From assembly GCA_037953625.1 (NCBI GenBank), contig CM075651.1, positions 155,512,001 to 155,576,000 of the forward strand: a DNA stretch of 64,000 bases, written 5' to 3'. Positions within the stretch are counted from its first letter, which is position 1. Every line of letters begins with the position of its first letter. Below the pieces are notes generated by a model. It was not told where the DNA came from. It ran no database searches and was given only the letters and a program-made list of their open reading frames with translations. A program made the position numbers and the translations under genes. Shown in pieces: positions 22,294 to 32,558 of this stretch. Source of the stretch: Crotalaria pallida (lineage: Eukaryota > Streptophyta > Magnoliopsida > Fabales > Fabaceae).

Positions 22294-24087
22294 TTAGCAC
22301 TTATCTTTATGTGACAACCTCTTTAGAGCTTCCCAGATGGTTGGACCTTCAGGATGCGGATTAACAAAGTATTTTTCAAACCGTTCATCAGAGGATGCAA
22401 GGATGGTGCTCAAGGCCAACATAGGATTTGCCGCATTCCTCTCCCTCACCCACACATACATTGAAAATCTGAGAAAAATTCTCTCCAAATCATAACATAA
22501 GTACACTGGGAATCCCACCACACATTCTAATGGGTAACCTAAAGTATTTCTTAAGAAATCAATCTTCTTTTCAATCACAACTTTGCTCTGGTTTAGAATC
22601 ATAGGAGCACGTTTTATCATTTCGATTGCAGTGTTATACTCCAAACCAGCTTCTACCAGGCAATCAAACCTCTCCTGTAATTGATCACCTCTCCCTCGGA
22701 ACCTTTTTAATGCCTTCGCCATCTCCTCAGAGTTCTCAGCGTATCCTAACTTCATCAAGAATGTTGTTTTCTCCAAATGTATACTAGGGTCATAAGGAGA
22801 TAGGTATTCAGCACTATCCTGTTTCAATTTTGAAGCCAAACTAATCAGCTTTAGTGGATCATCCTTTATGATTTTGTATAAATCAGCTTTTGCAAGTTTT
22901 AACTGCCCACAAACAGTTTTTGGACCTTTCAAGGGATGAGAGCTCAGGATATGCATGTGGTTAGATAAAATGTGTGCAATGTCATCTATTCCTAGTCCAA
23001 TAAAACGTAAAAAATTAATCGCTCTCAAGAGATTTCTTGCACACTTATTCGACAAGATATGGGGATATTCAATAAAAGAAGAATAAATCATATTTATCTC
23101 GAGACCTAGCTTAAGTGATAGACCAAAAAATAAGTACAAATTCCCAAAACCTTCCAATAATAATACAGGATTTGCCTTAAACAAATCATGCATCTGTTTC
23201 TCAGAATAGCCTATTTTATGAAGGAATTGCATAGAATCAAGCATTCCTTTCGCATTATATGTTGTTGAACAAGACAAGTAATTCCCACACAAGTGATTCT
23301 CGATCCAATAATTTCCAATCCCAATTTTCTTCAACCAATCGAGAACAATGACCAATTCACTGCTCATATCACCAACCAAAAGCGAGGGGCAACAAACAAC
23401 AAGCTTGATAACCATGGACCTACTCATCCCCAAACTTTCGTAAGCTCGAAATCTCCATAACAAAAGATCACTAGGATATCCAAAAACCTCTTTTGCATCC
23501 TTGTAAATGTTCCCTATCCTATTCCTGGGAATCCCATAATTACTCAAAGCATGAAAATTTTCAAGCAACAAATAATCATCAGACAAGTACATCATATCAT
23601 GAGGGAGAAACAAAGGCAATTCAAATGGTAAAATCCCTAAGCTCTCAAGAAATGGTTCAAACTCATTAATTGGATTGTACCATAAGAACTTTCTTAAGCA
23701 ACCAGCAACATCATCATCAAATTCATCATCATAATGGTTTTCCAACTGAGACAACAAAAGTTGAACAAAATGTGGTGAATTCTTACTAATGTACTCAGCA
23801 TCCATGAAGGTGTAGCCACGTGTTGAATGTAGGTAATCTAGAAGCACATTCTGAGCTTCAGCCATTGCAACCCGAGATACACGTTTTGAAGAATTGGAAG
23901 TGGGTGAATGAAATGAAACCAAGGAAGAGACTTTAACAACATGGGTAGCTTTAAAAGTGAGAAAGGTTGAAACTTTGAGAGAAAGAGAAGATGGGTTTTG
24001 TGGTGCAACAGCAAGGGGTGGTGGTTTTTGATGAAATAGAAAAGGGGATAAAAGAAAGAGGTGGTTTTGAATGAAATGGGAAATCAT
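22294..24087 (-). CDS. mTERF-domain protein 1 (MTEF18-like, organellar)
   Basis: A single uninterrupted frame of 597 residues. mTERF proteins are helical-repeat nucleic-acid-binding factors that act in mitochondria or chloroplasts on transcription, splicing or RNA maturation. The first ~75 residues lack acidic residues and are rich in Ser, Phe, Leu and basic residues, as expected for a transit peptide. From about residue 90 to 570 the protein is Leu-rich helices with recurring mTERF-type motifs (YNPINEFEPFLESLGI, VVCCPSLLVGD, NPVLLLEGFG, EYPHILSNK, RAPMILNQSK). It is the most diverged of three tandem paralogues (others at 27,222 and 32,559). The start MISHF aligns with those of the paralogues. 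The closeness to MTEF18/SHOT1 is from memory of the family. Confidence 0.9.
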   Translation of the reverse strand: MISHFIQNHLFLLSPFLFHQKPPPLAVAPQNPSSLSLKVSTFLTFKATHVVKVSSLVSFHSPTSNSSKRVSRVAMAEAQNVLLDYLHSTRGYTFMDAEYISKNSPHFVQLLLSQLENHYDDEFDDDVAGCLRKFLWYNPINEFEPFLESLGILPFELPLFLPHDMMYLSDDYLLLENFHALSNYGIPRNRIGNIYKDAKEVFGYPSDLLLWRFRAYESLGMSRSMVIKLVVCCPSLLVGDMSSELVIVLDWLKKIGIGNYWIENHLCGNYLSCSTTYNAKGMLDSMQFLHKIGYSEKQMHDLFKANPVLLLEGFGNLYLFFGLSLKLGLEINMIYSSFIEYPHILSNKCARNLLRAINFLRFIGLGIDDIAHILSNHMHILSSHPLKGPKTVCGQLKLAKADLYKIIKDDPLKLISLASKLKQDSAEYLSPYDPSIHLEKTTFLMKLGYAENSEEMAKALKRFRGRGDQLQERFDCLVEAGLEYNTAIEMIKRAPMILNQSKVVIEKKIDFLRNTLGYPLECVVGFPVYLCYDLERIFLRFSMYVWVRERNAANPMLALSTILASSDERFEKYFVNPHPEGPTIWEALKRLSHKDKC

Positions 24088-24194
24088 ATTTTATCAGAGC
24101 ATTTGAAGAATACCCTTTTAATTTTGCATATAGAAAACAGAATCACGAGAATGGAGAAGGTGGTGGTGGTGAACAAGGTACTGTAGATTTTGTT

Positions 24195-24213
24195 GGGGGG
24201 GGGGGGGGGGGGG
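24195..24213. repeat. Poly(G) tract, 19 bases
   Basis: Nineteen G in a row lie 107 bases upstream of the mTERF1 start codon, exactly at the left edge of a MITE. The length may be affected by sequencing error; it could form a G-quadruplex. Confidence 0.9.
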
Positions 24214-24690
24214 CGTTTATTTATGGTTTTAGTGCCAGAAGTTATTTTCATCGGATCAGTCCTTAATTTTTCAATGATTTTGGTTTTGGTTTCCTTCGTT
24301 ACAAAAAATCAGTTATTTGTTTATATGGTTAGCGAAAATCCGCACTAGATGTCACGGGGTGTAAAGTAGCGCCAAATAGGTGTTGTGATATGCATGATTC
24401 AGACGTATGAACTCAAAATATTTTGCATACATGACCATTTTGCGTATTGGACCATTTTGTGTTCGTGGATCTGTATCATACACGCGTATTCGTGGATCTG
24501 TATCATCCACGTTATATCACCTATTTGGCATCAGTTCAGACCACATGGACTGCCAATATAACAGATTTTTACTAATGAGGGGACCAAAACCAAAATGTTT
24601 AAAAATTTAAAGATTACTTCCGATCAAAATAACTTTTAGAAATTAAAATTAAAACACGCTGAACTTTCAGGGACTAAAAACATAAATAAG
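24214..24690. mobile_element. MITE inserted in the mTERF1 upstream region
   Basis: It begins gtttatttatggttttagtg and ends with the inverted form ctgaactttcagggactaaaaacataaataag. It is the same family as 4055-4475 and 29,327-29,815. It separates the proximal mTERF1 leader from a distal block (24,727-24,790: gggcttcc ... ccaaaccgggtcggg) that in mTERF2 lies close to the leader. Confidence 0.65.
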
Positions 24691-24779
24691 TAAAGAAAAA
24701 AAAAAAGAAAACAGGTAATGAGTTATGAGTGTGACTCTGGGCTTCCTGAAAAACCAAATATTTGGGTCCCTTTGCCAAA

Positions 24780-25431
24780 CCGGGTCGGGTATGTAGCCAA
24801 TCATTTTTGCAAAAATACTCATACCCGTAAATCGTAAATACTCGGAAAAAAAATACTCACATGAAATACATGCAATATTCCTTTGAGGGTGGGGACAGAG
24901 AATATGATACCCGTGGTGCGGGTACCCACGGATACATAAAACATTTTACTAAGAGTAAATAGTATATGTACTAACAGTATAAAGATTTTTTACAGTGTCA
25001 GGATATCATCCACTATTGATGGATTAGCAATGGTTGATTTGTAAGTAAAAGTAATTCATATGGATGGTGGATGATGCACCGATAGTGTAAAAAATTTTAC
25101 ACTGTGCACATATATTCAACTCTTTTACTAATAAATATTATATATATATATATATATAAATACTTTTCTAATACTTTGAGAACAAATATAATTTTTTTAA
25201 ATATTTCCTAAAGTGTTTTAAAGATGGAACTAAAGTGACAAAAAAATTCATCTCATATATGTTATTATTCATCTTACTGTTATTTTTATGCATGATGATT
25301 ATTACCAAATATATAATTATATAATAAAACTTTTAAATTCGTATAATATTCATAATTACTCTCAAAATGTGTGGATATTAACATAGGTAAACAACATCCT
25401 CATCCATGTGTACCCATGGTCATCCCTAGTT
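24780..25431. repeat. Remnant with GGGTACCC motifs, interrupted by a small MITE
   Basis: It carries acccgtggtgcgggtaccca and a distal tgtacccatggtcatcccta, like the repeat at 110-318. A small palindromic MITE (about 24,952-25,131; arms built on gtgtaaaaaattttacac and catccacca motifs) sits inside it. The boundaries are uncertain. Confidence 0.4.
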
Positions 25432-25535
25432 TACTCCTCATGCTCGATAGGTCGACACGTATTTGATATCGATTCTTTTTCGAGATCGTCCCTCCAACAC
25501 ATGAGGACAACCCATTTCTTATTTCTAATTTATTA

Positions 25536-25830
25536 CTCCATCTGGTCTTATATATAGGGCACATTTTAGAAAAAATCTTTGGTCCTATATATAGGACACT
25601 TTATATTTCATATGCATCATTAATTGTTTTTTTTCTCTTTTTTGCCTTTATTAAATGTTTTAACTAACTATGTTTGTTTATTATTCATTAATGAGTGTGA
25701 ACTTTCCAAATAAAGTGGAGGAGTAAAATTGAAATATAGTAATATATTATCATAAAATTCACAAAACTAATCACTTTCCTTGATCCGGGGAATACGGTTA
25801 AATATGCCCTATATATAAGACCGGAGGAAG
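25536..25830. mobile_element. Stowaway-like MITE (295 bp)
   Basis: The left end ctccatctggtcttatatatagggc is mirrored by gccctatatataagaccggaggaag. TA flanks both sides (25534-25535 and 25831-25832). Confidence 0.75.
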
Positions 25831-25937
25831 TAGTGTTTTTCATCAATTTCATTATTTCAACACTTCCGATAATTTTACAACATCTTAAATTAGTTAGACA
25901 CTATTGGGACACTTAATGTAATGGTTCTTGTTTTTGT

Positions 25938-25941
<4 letters not shown>

Positions 25942-26001
<60 letters not shown>
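25942..26001. repeat. (AT)n microsatellite
   Basis: About 60 bases of alternating AT. Confidence 0.95.
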
Positions 26002-26004
<3 letters not shown>

Positions 26005-27221
26005 GAATAATTTCCGTATAAGCAAATATATAAGGAAATGGATCATCAAAAAAATATATATATATAAGGAAATGATGAAGATCTCCACCCAAATTATTGA
26101 ATCATTGACTGTTTGAAATAGAAAATGTCAATTTCTGATATTAATATTTTTTTATTGGTTTTTTACCAATAAATTTATATTAAAATCAACATTGTTCTTT
26201 GTGGGAGAGTTTTATCGCTAAATGGTCTTATTAGGCTCAAGCAACAATGTCTCCTGTGAGTGGAGGATTCTTTTGGTTTAAAACCAAAAAATAAAGTACA
26301 CAACATTTTATTAAAATCACAAGCACAAATGCACAATCACTTATATCGATCTCCCCCAATAATTAACAAACACTTATCATTACCATGTTCATTTTGGTAG
26401 GGAAACAACTTCTAAGAAGTACATAAAGTAATAAATAAAATAGGATAATCGGGGAGATGATTATCAAAGTCTTTCATATTCATATGCATACCTAAATGAT
26501 TGAATGATGATTGAATGATCCAGTTGCTAATATAAAGAACTCAACTAGCACATATTAATCTTGAACATTCCAATTTTGGCATAGGCATGCATGATTAATT
26601 GCAATCAGCACATTAACATCCCACAAAACGTGAGCTAGAGAGACCTCCTAGTTCATAGCCAAAGAATAATTATGTTCTAGAAACCACATTTCCAAAGTGC
26701 TGAGAGTAGTTGTCTTTGCCCATTGATCAGCCTCAGAAACCTTCATGCCAAGCTACTCTGACACATTGTCATGATAGGGTACTAATTTGAGCATAAGGTT
26801 ATCAGAACCATCATCATGCCAGAGCGAACTGCCAAAACCAGATCGGCCTGGGTTCCCCCCTAAGCTGCCATACTACTACCTGAGGTATAACGGAACAAAC
26901 TAGGCAAGAAGCATGTTCCTTGAAGGAGTACAGTGAAATCAACATGAAAACAATTTAATTAAAAATGAACTCTCTTTTCCTAGCTATATTTATCAGACAT
27001 CTAATGTAATATTTCCCTCTGTATTTAGAACTGTTTAATGGAAATTAATATTACAAAATAAAGAAAAAAAGTAAAAAACAAAAAAACATAGCTGAAAACA
27101 TATAATTTATGCACATAGGTAATTGCTTACAATCCTTCGATACGTCAGTATAACCAGACATAGGCATCAACATAACAGACAGCATATACATTTGAAGCCA
27201 TTTCCTACCTTATAACAAAAA
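26002..27221. other. 3' flank of mTERF2
   Basis: No coding gene. Blocks at about 26,600-26,720 (gtgagct, agacctcc, ccacatttcc) and 26,910-27,030 (ccttgaaggag, tatttatcagacatct, tttccctc) match in order the 3' flank of mTERF3 at 31,150-31,240 and 32,210-32,340. The duplicated unit therefore extends well past the stop codons. It may be 3' UTR or a decayed neighbouring sequence. Confidence 0.55.
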
Positions 27222-29024
27222 TCAAGGCAACTTATGAAGTAATTTATCTTTATTTGGTAAGCTCTTTATACCTTTCCAGATGATTGGACCTTCGGGATGA
27301 ACATTCACAAAGTATTTTACAAACCGTTTATCATTGGATGAAACGATGTTGCTCAAGGTTAATGTAGGCTTTACCGCATTCCTCTCCTTTAGCCACGCAT
27401 ACATTGAAAATCTTTCCATCATTTTATCCAAATTATGGCAAAAGTATGATGGGAATCCCACGAGACATTCCACTGGGCAACCTAAAATATTTCTTAAGAA
27501 ATCAATCTTCTTTTTTATTACAGCTTTCTTCAGGTTTAGTATCATAGGAGCTCGTCTGACAATTTTGACCACGCTGTTATGGTCCAAACCAGCTTCTACC
27601 AGGCAATCAAACCTCTCCTGTAATTGATCGCCTCTTCCTCTGAACATTTTCAATGCATTTGCCATCTCCTCAGAGTTCTCGGCATACCCCAGTTTCCGCA
27701 AGAAAGCTGTTTTTTCCAAATGTATAAGCGGGTCATGACCAGATATCTTTCCAGAGTTCTTCTTTTCCGGTTTTGAGGCCATACTAATTAGCTTCAGCGG
27801 TTCATCCTTTATGATTTGGCATAAATCAGCCTTTTCAATTTTTAACTCCCTACAAACAGTTTTAGGACCTTTCAAGGAAGGTTTACTTAGGAGATGCATG
27901 TAATTGGACAAAATGTGTACAATGTCATCCACTCCCATTTCGATAAAACACAAAAATTCAACCACTCTCAACATATTTTTCGCAAACTTATTTGACAACA
28001 TATGGGGATACTCTACGAAATACGAATAAATCACATTCATCTTGATACCGAGCTCAACCGACCGATCCAAAAAAACACACAGCTTCTTCCCCAGACCTTC
28101 CAGTAATAATTTAGGATTTTCCTTAAACAAATCACGCATCTTTTTATCGGAATAGCCCATGTCACGAAGACGCTGCATAGTATCAATCATCCCTTTCCAA
28201 CTATATGTTCTAGAACAAGACATGTAACTCGCGATCCAATCCTTTTCAATCCCAATTTCCTTCAATTGATCAAGAACGATAACAAAAAATTCACAATCGA
28301 CGTCACCAACCAAAAGCGAAGGGCAACAAACAACAAGCTTGGTAACTAACGATCTACTCAAACCCAAATCTTCGTAAGCTCGAAATTTCGACAACAACAA
28401 TCCACTATCAAACCGAAAAACCTCTTTAGCTTCCTTATAAATTTTCCCAATCCTATTTCGCGGGATTCCGTAACTACTCAAAGCATGAAAAATATCAAGC
28501 AAAACATGATCATCATCCAAGTAAATCATCCCATGAGGTAGAACTAATTGCAATTCAGAATGACTAATCCCTAAGCTCTCAAAAAAAGGTTCAAACTCAT
28601 TAATAGGGTTATACCTCAACAACTTCCTTATCTCTCTAGCAACATCAACAACACCATTATCAACATCAACTACATTAACATCAAAATCAACTTTTGAAAC
28701 TAAACCTTCAATGAAACGTGGTGAGTTTTTGCTAATGTATTCAGCATCTTTGAAATTATATCCTCTAGTTGAATGGAGGTAATCCATTAACACACGCTGA
28801 GCTTGGGTTCTTACAACCAGAGGCATGCGCTTGTGACAGCGACGTGAGGGAACATAATTCAGAGAAGAAAAAGCAGGGAAATGAAGATGGGTAGTTTTAA
28901 AACAGCGAAAGGTGGAAACTTTGAGAGAAACTGGGAACGGGTTTCGTGGTGAAGCGGTTTTTTTATGTGTAGGAAGGTTGAAAAGAAAGATGAGATTGTG
29001 GTAGAGGTTGAGGTGGGAAATCAT
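27222..29024 (-). CDS. mTERF-domain protein 2 (MTEF18-like, organellar)
   Basis: A single frame of 600 residues. The N terminus (to about residue 70) is Ser- and basic-rich with no acidic residues, consistent with an organelle transit peptide. The body has the same order of mTERF motifs as its neighbours: YNPINEFEPFFESLGI, FHALSSYGIPRNRIGKIYKE, VVCCPSLLVGD, NPKLLLEGLG, EYPHMLSNK and, near the C terminus, FVNVHPEGPIIWKGI. It resembles mTERF3 more than mTERF1 (for example the shared SCSRTYSWK segment). Its specific nucleic-acid target is unknown. Confidence 0.92.
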   Translation of the reverse strand: MISHLNLYHNLIFLFNLPTHKKTASPRNPFPVSLKVSTFRCFKTTHLHFPAFSSLNYVPSRRCHKRMPLVVRTQAQRVLMDYLHSTRGYNFKDAEYISKNSPRFIEGLVSKVDFDVNVVDVDNGVVDVAREIRKLLRYNPINEFEPFFESLGISHSELQLVLPHGMIYLDDDHVLLDIFHALSSYGIPRNRIGKIYKEAKEVFRFDSGLLLSKFRAYEDLGLSRSLVTKLVVCCPSLLVGDVDCEFFVIVLDQLKEIGIEKDWIASYMSCSRTYSWKGMIDTMQRLRDMGYSDKKMRDLFKENPKLLLEGLGKKLCVFLDRSVELGIKMNVIYSYFVEYPHMLSNKFAKNMLRVVEFLCFIEMGVDDIVHILSNYMHLLSKPSLKGPKTVCRELKIEKADLCQIIKDEPLKLISMASKPEKKNSGKISGHDPLIHLEKTAFLRKLGYAENSEEMANALKMFRGRGDQLQERFDCLVEAGLDHNSVVKIVRRAPMILNLKKAVIKKKIDFLRNILGCPVECLVGFPSYFCHNLDKMMERFSMYAWLKERNAVKPTLTLSNIVSSNDKRFVKYFVNVHPEGPIIWKGIKSLPNKDKLLHKLP

Positions 29025-29326
29025 TTCGAAGCATGAGCAGAAATCAACACCCAGCTCTTGTTGTCTGAAGCAGCAGTTAGAACGTAGGAAGAAGCTTAGA
29101 AAAAGTTAGAGATGAAAATTTCGGATAGGTGGAGCCGTGGAGGGAGAAGACGAGGATGAAAAAATCGTGGCTAAATTTTTTTGGGCTTTCGTAAAAACAC
29201 AAGTGCTCAGCTTCATTCCCCAAACCGGGTCGGTTCGGTTCATTATGCTCCATCACAAAAAGGCAATATCGAAAAGGGAGTACAGTATTGTTTAAAGATC
29301 AGAAAAATCGAAAAGTTATGTAATTT

Positions 29327-29815
29327 AGTTAGGCTTGTTAATGGTTTTAGTCAAGCTTATAGAAGTTATTTTGATCGGGACAAATCCTTAAATTTTCAAA
29401 TATTTTGGTTTTGGTCCATTCCATTAGTAAAAATATATTATTTGCTTACATGGTTAACGAAAATTCACACTAGCAGCCGCGTGGTGTGAGGTAACGCCAA
29501 ATATGTGACGTAACATGGATGATTCAGGCACATGAACTCAAAATTTTGCGAACGTGACCATTTTGCGTAACAGACCATTTTTTGTGGATTTGTATCATCC
29601 ACGTCATATCACCTATTTAGTGTCACCTCAGACCACATGGACTACTGATGTAACGTTCCGCTAGCCACACAAACAAATAACAAATTTTTACTAATGGAAG
29701 GGACCAAAACCAAAATGTTTGAAAATTTAAGGACTAGTCCTGGTCAAAATAACTTCTAAGACTAAAATCAAAACACGCTGAACTATTAGGGACTAAAGTC
29801 ATAAATAAGCCATTT
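29327..29815. mobile_element. MITE upstream of mTERF2
   Basis: The start aggcttgttaatggttttagtc and the inverted end gactaaagtcataaataagcc match each other and the family members at 4055-4475 and 24,214-24,690. The internal palindromic blocks (gatgattcaggcacatgaac against tggatttgtatcatccacg) are conserved. It lies about 300 bases upstream of the mTERF2 ATG. Confidence 0.65.
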
Positions 29816-30229
29816 ATTTATCATCTATTACTATAATTTTTTTTTTTTAAAGTGTCTTTTACCTAAATGATGGTTGTGATAAATTAACCTCTTTAACTTA
29901 TACTCCAACTAAAAACAAAAATTAACCATGTAACAAGAAATTAACAAAAATAAAAAATAAAAAAACTGAGCAGTTTTTAGCGGTTTTTTTTGCATGATAT
30001 GCAATTTTTCTACAATAAAAATATAACAATAGGAATGCATTCAATATCAAATTATTTTGCTAAATTAAAAATGTTTATGAAAGAGAGTAAAGCAACTGTT
30101 AGAATAATGAAAAACTTAAAAACTTCACAATTTTTTTCTTAAAAAATTACTTAACATGATGTTAATTGGAGTAGTTATGGGGGGCATATTAGATGGAGGC
30201 AAATTTAGCCAACTACCATTTAGTTATTA
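29816..30229. other. AT-rich spacer, no recognised feature
   Basis: I see no gene or repeat structure beyond A/T homopolymers. Confidence 0.55.
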
Positions 30230-30498
30230 CTTTCTATCCTAAATATAAGATATTTTTGACACTTTTATTTGTCCTTAATTATAAGACCTTATATCAATTT
30301 TCAGTGATCATTAATTACTTTTTTTTTTCCACAAACACCCCTTTTATTTAACATTTTTAAATTTCCGATAATATTAATAAAAGTAATTTTGAAAATACAT
30401 ATCAAAAGTTCACATTTTCAATACAATTAACTAAATTAATTAATTTTTTAATAGACATGAAATCTCTTAAAGGGCACTGTATATAAGGACGGAAGGAG
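30230..30498. mobile_element. Diverged Stowaway-like MITE
   Basis: The left end ctttctatcctaaatataag pairs imperfectly with the right end tatataaggacggaaggag. TA flanks both sides. Confidence 0.55.
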
Positions 30499-30509
30499 TA
30501 TTAGTTAAA

Positions 30510-30915
30510 ATGAGATTTCTAATATGCAATCCAAAATTGAAGTATTGTCATGCAACCTTCTCTTAAACCAATAGAAAGTTGCCATTTAATTTACCTGTGC
30601 CATGTCATCATTTGAAATAGTCAAATTTAATTTTTTGCAATTTGGTCCAACTTAAATAGTAAATTAAAATTTTAGTCCTTTGTACCTATAGATAAATTAT
30701 AAGTTTTAATTTTAAAAAACATTATTAAAAAAAATCAAAGTATGCTGTTGTGGTTCTAATGAGCACAACTTAATTTAATTTTTATGTTGGACTAAATTGC
30801 AAAACTTAATTTTGACTAATTTAAGTAATGATGTGGCATACATGTCTTAGGTGGCAAGATTTTATTGGTTTAACAATGGGTTGCATAGCAACCATTCAAT
30901 TTTTTATTGCATGGT
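30510..30915. mobile_element. Foldback MITE, relative of 15,924-16,352
   Basis: The left blocks (tatgcaatccaaaattga, tgtcatgcaacct) pair with the right blocks (ggttgcatagcaaccattcaattttttattgcat), with matching inner motifs (tgccatgtcatca against tgatgtggcatacatg). Confidence 0.65.
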
Positions 30916-32558
30916 AGTAACACCCAACAAAACCATGTTTCCTTTATTACAGTAAGTACAGTAATACTAATATATAGATATTGGAGTAAAACGGATCCAA
31001 GTAAAAGAAAAAAAAGTTATGACTCTAGCCGGAGGTTCACTTTCTTTTGAACAATCCGACCTCATGCTACACAATCTTATGCTCCCAATTATCTTCTGCA
31101 ATTGAACCTCCGGCTCCATGAGCAGATATGAGACTTTATTTTTCTTTGTTGACATAGCTTCACACAGAAAGTGAGCTACAAAGACCTCCCAAGTTCACAG
31201 CAAAACAATGAAATTCTAAAATCACATTTCCAAGTGATGAAAGCAGAGTAACACTCTAATTCCACTTTTCTGAACCCTTCACGCCTATCTAGTTTGAGAC
31301 ACCTGAGTGAACTAGGAAAGGACCATGTTCCTATGCCGAGTATGCAGAGAAGGCTCTCAAACAAGTTTCTGCTATCTGGTGGATGAAGCTTATAAGTTAT
31401 AAATTATAATCACCAACTCATTGTCATGATTCTCATTGTTTAAGACCTTGAACTTTAATAGCTCTCCAAATCAACCAAACTGCATAGAGGCCAATCAAGT
31501 AAAACTGTCATTGAAGAAACCAGGTTATCCAGGCTCTTATGAGTAGGTATGCCCCAGGTCCAGGTGAGTTAGTTGCTTGAAAGAATTATGTTCTTCAGCA
31601 CAAGTTTTGGCCAAAGCTTTCACAGTGTTTTCCTTCTTTCAAAGGCAATCAATTCACCTCAGCTGAGGTGAGGCAAAAGGGTGGCACCTGCATGTGCCTG
31701 TACAGAGGACAAGACCCCCAAGCATGCCTTTGATAATAATATATAAAACATAAAATAATTGCAATATGAATTTCTATTTTCCATAAAATTATACCATAAA
31801 AACCAAGCAAACTAAAGAACAAATGACTTCATCACATTCTAGACCAAGGTAAAAAAATTTACTGGAAGAAATTATCTCAAGTAGTAATATCCAACGATAA
31901 ACTACCTAGGAAGTAGAAATAACCAACTATCCTAACATAAGTAAGAAGAGTTGTGCTATCTTGAGAAGAAACTTTCTATTTACATCTCTGTGCCAAACTA
32001 TTGTCCCACAAAAGATATTAAAGCCTACCCTCTTTGACGATTTCATGTAATTTGGTATTTTCCTTTTTGATCGTTAATTTCACCATTTATACACGTTGTT
32101 TTTTCATAATTGATTGGGGATGAAAACTACTTCTGACTCAGAAACTCTAAGTGTGGTAAGGTACTTGGTTGATACTCACAGAAAAGACCGGGAAAGAAGA
32201 ATCCTTCCTTGAAGGAGTTCAGCGAAACCAACATGAAAAAAAAATTAACTAAAAGAAATTTGTCTTTTCCTTGCTAGATTTATCAGACATCTTCTAATGT
32301 AAGTAAAATGTTTCCCTCAGTGTTTGCAGCTATTTAATGGATACTGCTAATTCAAAAGTAAGAAAAAAGTTTATTAAAAAAATTATTGCAGAAAATATAT
32401 AATTTATGGCCAAAGCAAAGGTAATTGACCTCAGTATAACCAGACACACTCATCAAAACAACTAACAGTGTAGAGAAATATATATATAATTGAAATTTAA
32501 TGTGCAGTAAACAGACAACATATTCATTTGAAGGCATTTCCTACCTTAAAAAAAAAAA
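30916..32558. other. 3' flank of mTERF3 with blocks shared by the other mTERF flanks
   Basis: There is no supported coding gene. The part 31,150-31,240 matches 26,625-26,720, and the part 31,970-32,345 matches 21,705-22,060 and 26,905-27,045. The remaining sequence is unrecognised. Confidence 0.55.
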
